From Acidobacteriota bacterium (GTDB taxonomy: Bacteria; Acidobacteriota; Aminicenantia; Aminicenantales; Aminicenantaceae), in contig JAUWSR010000190.1 of assembly GCA_030609975.1 (NCBI GenBank), positions 1 through 7,446 on the forward strand: a DNA stretch of 7,446 bases, written 5' to 3'. The position numbers and the translations under genes are program-made. This document shows positions 1 through 5,550 of this stretch, piece after piece (the first letter of the stretch is position 1; the number at the start of each line of letters is the position of its first letter). The notes beneath the pieces are model-generated. The model worked only from the letters and a program-made list of their open reading frames with translations, did not search any database and was not told the DNA's origin.

Positions 1-3000
1 AAATGTGAGATCCAGACCCTCGCCGCTGTGACTTTTACCCGAAAGGCGGCGGCTGAGTTAAGAGGGCGCTTCCAGACCGAGCTCGAAGAGAGCATCCGGA
101 AGGAAAAGGACGCGGCGGTTAAGACACGACTCGAACAAGCCCTTCAAAACCTGGAACAGTGTTATGTGGGAACCATCCACTCCTTCTGTGCCCGCATCCT
201 GAGGGAACGCCCCATCGAGATCGCCCTCGATCCCGAGTTCAAGGACATGGAGGAGATCGAGGATGCCATCTCCCGGGAGAAGTGCTGGTATGACTACCTG
301 TTGAAGGCCCGGCTTGGGGATGAGGTCGTGCTGGAGAGGCTGGAATATGTGGGGCTGGCGCCGGAGGACCTCCATGATCCCTTCAATGCCATCTGCCGGT
401 TCCCCGAGGTCGAACTCATGGGAGGGAGTGCCAAGGAACCAAATTACGCCGCTTACAGAACACAGCTTGATTATTTCTTGACGAGGGCCAGAAAGGAGAT
501 CCCTCTCGCACCGCCTGAGAAGGGTTTTGACCAACTTCAATTGATGATGCGGCGCTGTTTTATGCGGGAGAAAAACCTGGGGTTCGATGACCACCGTCTG
601 CTCATGGAGACCTTTGAGCTTCTGGACCGTAATCTGGGGATAAGGAAAACCATAAGCTGGCCTACCAAGGAGGACGGCGAAGCCTTTAAGGAGGCCTTCG
701 ATATATTCAGGGTTGATGTGGTACAGCCGGCTTTGAAGACGTGGCGGGAGTTCCGGCATTCTGTGATCCTGGATTTTTTGAAGCCGGCGGTCATTTATTA
801 TGCCGAGCGGCGCAAGGCACAATCGTTGGTGAATTTCGAGGATCTTCTGATGCTGACCGCCAAGCTTTTGCGGAAAAACCCAGAGGTGAGGCGGTATTTC
901 GGGAGGAGATACACCCATCTCCTGGTGGATGAGTTCCAGGACACCGATCCCATCCAGGCTGAGGTGCTGCTCTATTTGACGGGGACGGATTGTGAGGAGA
1001 GCGACTGGCGGAAGATTGTGCCGCGGCCGGGATCGCTTTTCCTGGTGGGCGACCCCAAACAGTCGATCTTCCGTTTCCGGAGGGCGGATATCGACATCTA
1101 CAACCTGGTCAAGGATCAGATCGAAAAGGCCGGGGGAGAGGTGCTGCCCTTGACCGCCAACTTCCGGTCGCTGGATGCGCTGCGAGACTGGATAAACCCC
1201 TTGTTCAGGACGGTGTTTCCGGCGAAGTTCAATCGTTATCAAGCTGCCTTTGCCCCGCTGCACACGCTGCGGCCGGTGGAGGATGAACCGGCGGGCGTGT
1301 TTAAGATCACGGCGCCTAAAGTGCAGGGACACAAGCAGGAATTGATCGCGTATTATGACGCCAATGCCATCGGAGATTACATCCAGTGGGCCTGTGAGGG
1401 GAATCTGAAATTAGCCCGGAGTGGGAGGGAACGGCAGCAGGGGCGCAAACCGGAAGCGACGCCATCTGATTTTATGCTGATCTTTCGTTATAAAAAACTG
1501 ATGCAGATATATGCGCGTGCTTTGGAGGAACGGGGGATCCCCTTCGAGATTACAGGCGGAGGGGCTTTTACGGATTCGGATGAGATCCGCGAGATCATCA
1601 ATCTGGTCAAGGCCTTAAACGATCCGGAGAATCCGATCTATACCGTGGCGGTCCTGAGAGGCAACTTCTTCGGCTGCAGCGACAACGAACTCCTCAACTT
1701 CAAACGTAATGGGGGACGGTTCTCTTTTCTGAAATGGGGACAAGATGCCCAGGACAGAGTAACGGAGAGCCTGAGTAGACTGCGGGAATGGTGGCAGTGG
1801 ACACGGGACCTGCCGCCCTCGACCGCACTCGAGAAGATATTCGAGGCATCCGGGGTCCTCAATTATTTGGTGTCGGCTGAGTTGGGTAGCTCCAAGGCCG
1901 GTAACCTGTTCAAGCTGCTCGAGATCCTGCGGGGACGAGAAAGGGAGGGCGAGACATCCTTCGCAAACCTCGTCGACTTCATGGACGAGCTGGTGACTCT
2001 GCGTGACCGCGACATCGAGGAGATGAGTTTGACCCCGGGACGAACGGAGGCCGTGCGTTTGATGAACCTTCACAAGGCCAAGGGATTGGAGGCACCGGTC
2101 GTGTTTTTGGCCAATCCCGTGGGCATGAAAGACCGTTGGCCCGACAGACATGTGGCACGTACGGATGAGAAAAGGCCGCAGGGATATTTTCTATTTTCAC
2201 AGAGGGGCATGTACCAGTCGAAGCCGCTGTCGCAGCCCGTGGGTTGGAACAAGTTCGCCATGGAGGAAAAGGAATATCAGACGGCTGAGGAGATGCGGCT
2301 TATGTATGTGGCCGCCACCCGTCCTCGGAATATTCTGGTTTTAAGCCACTATGAAAATGTTAGAGGCAATAATCGGGCCTGGAGTGTTTTGGATGATGCC
2401 ATAAAAGATGTGCCCGAGCTTGAGATCCCTCCCGGGAAAGAAATTGCCGCTAAAGAGAAGGTTGTGGTCAAGGAAGGAGAGTTGAAGAAGGCGAGACAAG
2501 CCCTGCTGAAGGCTGTGATAGCTGCCAACAATCCCGGCTACGGCGTAGAAACCGTAACCGCCATTGCCAAGGAAGGGGCTGTGATCCCAGCCAGGCAGAG
2601 GAGCGGAATGGGCATGAGCTGGGGAAGGGTGGTCCACAGTGTCCTGGATGCCGTTGGAAGGGATAAAGACGTCGATATCGACTGGCTGGTTGAAAATGCT
2701 CTTACGGTGGAGGAACGGGACCCGGCTGAGAAACGAGGGCTTCGGATTTTGATCGAGATCATATTGGCGTCGGATTTTTGGAAGCGCGCCATGAATTCCG
2801 AGCACAAACTCTTTGAGGTCCCATTTTCGATCAAGACATCAGAAGAGGAGCTCGGTCGCCAGGGCAATCTCCCTGTGATCCTATCCGGCGCCATCGACGT
2901 GGCCTTCAAAGAAGCGGACGGCTGGGTGATCGCTGACTATAAGACGGACGAGATCAGTGACAATCTCCAGGCTTATGTCGATTACTACACCCCTCAGGTC

Positions 3001-3096
3001 CAGCTCTACAGTAACTTCTGGGAGGAGATCACCGGCGACACCGTCAAGGAAGCCGGCCTCTACTTCACAGCCATCAACCAATGGGTGAAAGTATAG
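1..3096 (+). CDS. addA: AddA/RecB-type helicase-nuclease, 5' end cut by window
   Basis: This is a superfamily 1A (UvrD/RecB-like) DNA helicase fused to a RecB-family nuclease, as in the AddA subunit of AddAB. That enzyme resects double-strand breaks for RecA-dependent repair in the cytoplasm. The frame is open from base 1 and gives 1031 visible residues; GTG at 28 is inside motif Ia, so it is not the start. Visible motifs: Ia (TFTRKAAAELR, residues 11-21), TIHSFCARIL, Walker B DEFQD (310-314), GDPKQS (350-355), TANFRS (384-389), LHKAKGLE (690-697) and RLMYVAATRPR (766-776). The C-terminal PD-(D/E)XK nuclease has His879, Asp966 (GAID), Asp979 and Lys981 (DYKT), and Gln999 (YTPQVQLY), so it looks catalytically intact. 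Walker A (GxGKT) lies upstream. The partner addB would be expected just upstream but is outside the window. A RecB-like orphan is the alternative. The family call is secure; the addA symbol is less so. Confidence 0.93.
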   Translation, partial: KCEIQTLAAVTFTRKAAAELRGRFQTELEESIRKEKDAAVKTRLEQALQNLEQCYVGTIHSFCARILRERPIEIALDPEFKDMEEIEDAISREKCWYDYLLKARLGDEVVLERLEYVGLAPEDLHDPFNAICRFPEVELMGGSAKEPNYAAYRTQLDYFLTRARKEIPLAPPEKGFDQLQLMMRRCFMREKNLGFDDHRLLMETFELLDRNLGIRKTISWPTKEDGEAFKEAFDIFRVDVVQPALKTWREFRHSVILDFLKPAVIYYAERRKAQSLVNFEDLLMLTAKLLRKNPEVRRYFGRRYTHLLVDEFQDTDPIQAEVLLYLTGTDCEESDWRKIVPRPGSLFLVGDPKQSIFRFRRADIDIYNLVKDQIEKAGGEVLPLTANFRSLDALRDWINPLFRTVFPAKFNRYQAAFAPLHTLRPVEDEPAGVFKITAPKVQGHKQELIAYYDANAIGDYIQWACEGNLKLARSGRERQQGRKPEATPSDFMLIFRYKKLMQIYARALEERGIPFEITGGGAFTDSDEIREIINLVKALNDPENPIYTVAVLRGNFFGCSDNELLNFKRNGGRFSFLKWGQDAQDRVTESLSRLREWWQWTRDLPPSTALEKIFEASGVLNYLVSAELGSSKAGNLFKLLEILRGREREGETSFANLVDFMDELVTLRDRDIEEMSLTPGRTEAVRLMNLHKAKGLEAPVVFLANPVGMKDRWPDRHVARTDEKRPQGYFLFSQRGMYQSKPLSQPVGWNKFAMEEKEYQTAEEMRLMYVAATRPRNILVLSHYENVRGNNRAWSVLDDAIKDVPELEIPPGKEIAAKEKVVVKEGELKKARQALLKAVIAANNPGYGVETVTAIAKEGAVIPARQRSGMGMSWGRVVHSVLDAVGRDKDVDIDWLVENALTVEERDPAEKRGLRILIEIILASDFWKRAMNSEHKLFEVPFSIKTSEEELGRQGNLPVILSGAIDVAFKEADGWVIADYKTDEISDNLQAYVDYYTPQVQLYSNFWEEITGDTVKEAGLYFTAINQWVKV

Positions 3097-3098
3097 CC

Positions 3099-3127
3099 TT
3101 GATTTTGATTTTTTATAGTAGTATAGA
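3099..3127 (+). promoter_or_regulatory. Candidate sigma70-like promoter for the C1 peptidase
   Basis: TTGATT at 3099-3104 and TATAGA at 3122-3127 are separated by 17 bases. Each hexamer matches the sigma70 consensus at four of six positions. The spacer is T-rich. Initiation near 3134 would give a leader of only about 14 bases before the ATG at 3148, just enough to contain the ribosome site at 3138-3142. The spacing and position fit, but the A+T richness of this gap makes a chance match plausible. Confidence 0.35.
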
Positions 3128-3137
3128 TAGTGACAAT

Positions 3138-3142
3138 AGGGG
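3138..3142 (+). promoter_or_regulatory. Ribosome binding site deciding the peptidase start
   Basis: AGGGG lies five bases upstream of the ATG at 3148. The in-frame GTG at 3130 has no purine-rich site before it and would add six residues (MTIGAK) ahead of an otherwise standard signal peptide. This favours ATG 3148. Confidence 0.6.
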
Positions 3143-3147
3143 CTAAA

Positions 3148-4578
3148 ATGAAAAACTTATTCACAAAAATAGTTTTAATGGTCGTTTTGTTTTGCTTTGT
3201 TTTCAGCGGACATCTCATTGTTTCGGAAGATGAGACAGTTCAGCTTAGAACTGCGCCGCTCAACGAGGAATTTATCAAGTACATCAAAGATAAAGAGCTC
3301 GGCATTATGATGAGGGATTTCACTGAAGACGGATATCCGCTGGGATTGATCCCAAGTCCTATGGATTTGAGTCACTTACGATCGGATCCTGAAATGACTA
3401 TTCAAGCCTTGCCGGGTCGTTTTGATCTCCGAAATGAAAACAAACTCACAAAGGTAAGGCATCAGGGGCAGTGTGGGTGTTGCTGGGCGTTTGCATCAAC
3501 CGCCGCGCTTGAATCCAGTCTTTTGCCTGGCGAGAGATGGGACTTTTCCGAACAGCATCTTATCGATAACCATGGCTTTGTGGGAGGGCCGTGTTCAGGT
3601 GGCAATATTTGGAAGGCGCTTGCATATTACACCCGGTGGGCTGGTCCCCGCACAGAAGATGCGTTTCCATATATTTATACAACTTCACGAAAGGATTCCA
3701 GCGTAAAAAAACATGTGCAAAATGCTGTCTTTATTCCGGTGCGGTCTTCTTCCACAGACAACAGTACTATAAAAAAAGCTGTAATAGATTATGGCGCAGT
3801 GTACACAAACATGTACTTTGCTGATTCATGTTATCATCCGGGCTACGCTTCCTTTTACAATTCTGGGATTGAAGAGGGAGCCCATGCGGTCGCTATAGTA
3901 GGTTGGGATGACAATTACAGCCGACACAATTTCAATACAGTTCCTCCCGGTGACGGGGCTTTTATTGTCAGAAATTCCTGGGGAGGCGATTGGGGAGAAA
4001 ACGGGTATTTCTACGGATCATATTACGACGCATTTTTGGGAAAAAGAAAAATTGGTGCCGTGGTCAAGAAAATAGAGTCGGATACAAATTACACCCGCAT
4101 CTATGAATATGATCCTTCCGGATGTACAACGACAATAGGATATGACTCCCCAACTGCCTGGTTTGCAAATGTATTCACGGCTAAGTCGAAGGGCAAATTG
4201 AAAGCAGTGAGTTTCTATGTAGTGGGGTCCATAAACAAATACAAAATATGGATATACAACGGTGTCAGCCAAAACCAACCTAAGAGTGGAAAAATTGTCT
4301 CAGCAAAAAGAGGAAAACTAAAATCTCCTGGTTACTTTACTATTCTTTTGAAGAAACAAGTTGAGTTGAGGAAAGGGGACAGATTTTCGATTGTGGTTAG
4401 GATGAACTCTAAAAATTCCAGTTATCCCGTTCCTTCCGAGTACCATTTTAAGGACTACACAAAAAAGCTTAAGGCAAAAAACGGACAGAGCTTTATCAGT
4501 TGGGATGGGAAATCTTGGCTTGACACTCACAAGTGGATAAAGAAGACCAATGTCTGCCTGAAAGGGTTTGTTGAATAA
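3148..4578 (+). CDS. Secreted papain-family (C1) cysteine peptidase with lectin-like C-terminal domain
   Basis: The protein has 476 residues. It begins with a Sec-type signal peptide (MKNLFTKIV followed by a hydrophobic core to about residue 21). A short pro-region of about 65 residues follows, with GLIPSPMDLSHL as in other bacterial C1 peptidases; no classical ERFNIN pattern is seen. The mature domain starts near FDLR (92). Papain catalytic elements are all present: oxyanion Gln106 (HQGQ), nucleophile Cys112 (CGCCWAF), His246 (GAHAVAIVGW) and Asn276 (RNSWGGDWGENGYF). From about residue 325 to the end is the lectin-like domain found behind bacterial C1 domains: WFANVF (338-343), SPGYFTILL, GDRFSIVV, then GQSFISWDGKSW and NVCLKGF at the terminus. 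It is probably exported and activated by removal of the pro-region; the substrate is unknown. Its G+C is clearly lower than that of the first gene (21 and 22 of 60 in 3661-3720 and 4321-4380), suggesting transfer or a different gene pool. Confidence 0.93.
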   Translation: MKNLFTKIVLMVVLFCFVFSGHLIVSEDETVQLRTAPLNEEFIKYIKDKELGIMMRDFTEDGYPLGLIPSPMDLSHLRSDPEMTIQALPGRFDLRNENKLTKVRHQGQCGCCWAFASTAALESSLLPGERWDFSEQHLIDNHGFVGGPCSGGNIWKALAYYTRWAGPRTEDAFPYIYTTSRKDSSVKKHVQNAVFIPVRSSSTDNSTIKKAVIDYGAVYTNMYFADSCYHPGYASFYNSGIEEGAHAVAIVGWDDNYSRHNFNTVPPGDGAFIVRNSWGGDWGENGYFYGSYYDAFLGKRKIGAVVKKIESDTNYTRIYEYDPSGCTTTIGYDSPTAWFANVFTAKSKGKLKAVSFYVVGSINKYKIWIYNGVSQNQPKSGKIVSAKRGKLKSPGYFTILLKKQVELRKGDRFSIVVRMNSKNSSYPVPSEYHFKDYTKKLKAKNGQSFISWDGKSWLDTHKWIKKTNVCLKGFVE

Positions 4579-4635
4579 TTTAAGATCGCAGTATCGTTAT
4601 TGATTGGATCCCTAAACGCTGGGCTACATGTAAAA

Positions 4636-4640
4636 AGAGG
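4636..4640 (+). promoter_or_regulatory. Ribosome binding site deciding the small secreted protein start
   Basis: AGAGG ends eight bases before the ATG at 4649. It overlaps the alternative in-frame GTG at 4640, which has no site of its own. ATG 4649 is therefore preferred, giving MKTRKILL as the start of the signal peptide. Confidence 0.65.
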
Positions 4641-4648
4641 TGAAAAAA

Positions 4649-5065
4649 ATGAAAACCAGAAAGATTTTGCTAAGCTTTCTTATGTCTGTATTTCTTCTCT
4701 CCTTCCCATCGATAGGGAACAGCCGCTGTTCATTCCTAGATCAGGAGAAACAAGTCTATGATGCCATCATCGGGGATTGGGAGATGGAAACTGAGTTTCA
4801 GGGCAGCTTGATTCCCGCCCTAATGACCCTGAGTGTTAAGGATGGAAAATTGGCAGGTGTTTGGGTGAGCATGGACCAGGAAATGGAAATGATCGACCTC
4901 GAGTTTGACGGCAAAAAGCTGAGCTTCAAACGTACCATGGGTGAGGGAGGTGAAACCATTGATTTTGAAGGTGTTGTGGATGGTGACAAAATCAGTGGAA
5001 ATTACCTCAGTCCCATGGGCGGCGAGTACAAGTGCACCGGGAAACGCAAGGGATCTGACGCTTAA
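4649..5065 (+). CDS. Small exported beta-rich protein of unknown function
   Basis: The protein has 138 residues and I do not recognise a named family. It starts with a signal peptide: basic MKTRK, a hydrophobic core (ILLSFLMSVFLLSF) and a possible cleavage around GNS-R near residue 25. Cys27 follows, but the context is not a convincing lipobox. The mature part of about 110 residues opens with YDAIIGDWEMETEF. It then shows three similar strand-turn-strand units: VKDGKLAGVW, FDGKKLSFKR and VDGDKISGNY. This pattern of alternating short strands with a DG turn suggests a small beta-barrel or beta-sheet domain and resembles short secreted proteins common in Acidobacteriota-like genomes. It lies 70 bases downstream of the peptidase on the same strand with no evident terminator, so cotranscription is possible. 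A role as an inhibitor or partner of the peptidase would be pure speculation. The gene is short but well supported by its start site and signal peptide. Confidence 0.8.
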   Translation: MKTRKILLSFLMSVFLLSFPSIGNSRCSFLDQEKQVYDAIIGDWEMETEFQGSLIPALMTLSVKDGKLAGVWVSMDQEMEMIDLEFDGKKLSFKRTMGEGGETIDFEGVVDGDKISGNYLSPMGGEYKCTGKRKGSDA

Positions 5066-5093
5066 AAAAATCAGGGCGTGTGTCCGAATTTAG

Positions 5094-5387
5094 CTGAAAC
5101 GAAACAACACTGTATCCAAATATGCACCGGGTTCACCTACAGATCCCGTCTTTTTCAATGATATCCTGACGAATCATATTTACACTTCAGAACAGCAAAC
5201 CGGCCTCATTGCCGGATATTTTGCTATGCGAAAGGTGCTGGAAAGATACGCCTTTAGGGTGGAGATTGGTCTGGAACTATTCATACTTCCGGGGCTGGCA
5301 GCCTTTATCATCGCTCTATTGACAGTGAGCTATCAGACGCTCAAAGCGGCACGCTCCAACCCGGCCGATTCCCTGCGCTGCGAATGA
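5094..5387 (+). pseudogene. Remnant of FtsX/MacB-type ABC transporter permease, internally deleted
   Basis: This frame is open from just after a TAG at 5091-5093 to a TGA at 5385-5387, 97 codons. It has no credible start: the first ATG is at 5226, mid-homology, without a ribosome site. Two parts of the permease C-terminal region are recognisable. Codons from about 5121 to 5222 (KYAPGSPTDPVFFNDI, then IYTSEQQTGLIAGYF) match the end of the periplasmic domain and the entry to the core, normally P-x-PF-x-Y...LY-x-SE-x-R-x-G. Codons from about 5226 to 5384 (RKVLERYAFRVEIG, then FIIALLTVSYQTLKAARSNP and ADSLRCE) match the last membrane helix and the standard C-terminus. In intact members these parts are separated by roughly 60-70 residues, including two membrane helices and the RTKEIGIRKVLG motif. 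That stretch is missing here without loss of frame, as are the N-terminus and most of the periplasmic domain. It is almost certainly non-functional as a transporter. The family assignment is by recognised motifs, not a search. Confidence 0.8.
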
Positions 5388-5417
5388 GGAGCGGCTTGAT
5401 TATTGCGCCCGCTGCCG

Positions 5418-5433
5418 GCCACTCCGAAGTGGC
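5418..5433 (+). terminator. Short hairpin after the permease remnant, possible weak terminator
   Basis: GCCACT and AGTGGC form a perfect six-pair stem around a CCGA loop. It lies 30 bases after the remnant's stop codon and upstream of the kinase promoter, where a terminator would be expected. No T-run follows, so it does not meet the usual definition of an intrinsic terminator and could be a leftover or a chance palindrome. Confidence 0.25.
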
Positions 5434-5491
5434 GGATGTGCAGGAGAGGGCGGGGGGATTGAGAGAGCAATAGCCATTCCCCTATAACCGT

Positions 5492-5519
5492 TTGACAGCC
5501 CCCACCAAGAATATATATT
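5492..5519 (+). promoter_or_regulatory. Sigma70-like promoter for the kinase gene
   Basis: A perfect TTGACA (5492-5497) is followed after 16 bases by TATATT (5514-5519), five of six matches to TATAAT. TATTCT at 5516-5521 is an alternative -10 with an 18-base spacer. Initiation near 5526 would give a leader of about 25 bases containing the AAGGGA ribosome site. This suggests the kinase is transcribed separately from the genes to its left. Confidence 0.6.
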
Positions 5520-5550
5520 CTGTTGCTGCAGAACAAGGGAAAAACAGCAG

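Larger units (their letters stand above)
5388..5550. other. Non-coding spacer before the kinase gene
   Basis: There is no plausible gene here. The left half is G+C-rich with one short hairpin (5418-5433). The right half becomes A+T-rich and holds the kinase promoter and ribosome site. AAGGGA at 5535-5540 is the likely ribosome binding site, 10 bases before the ATG at 5551. Nothing else is visible. Confidence 0.6.

Noticed and set aside
28..30. GTG as the start codon of the first gene
   Set aside because: The frame is open to base 1 and the GTG encodes the Val of helicase motif Ia, so the true start is outside the window.
58..1332. Long open frame on the minus strand (424 codons) opposite the helicase-nuclease gene
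   Set aside because: The + strand frame encodes clear helicase motifs across this whole stretch. The antisense translation shows no recognisable domain and is a by-product of G+C-rich codons.
1615..2151. Minus-strand open frame of 178 codons
   Set aside because: It overlaps the conserved helicase core on the + strand and shows no domain or ribosome site of note.
4600..4630. Possible promoter before the small secreted protein (TTGATT at 4600, TACATG at 4625)
   Set aside because: The spacer would be 19 bases and the -10 element is poor; cotranscription with the peptidase is at least as likely.
5056..5082. ACGC/GCGT inverted repeat around an A-run just after the small gene, as a terminator
   Set aside because: The stem has only four pairs with a loop of about 14 bases, and no T-run follows on the + strand.
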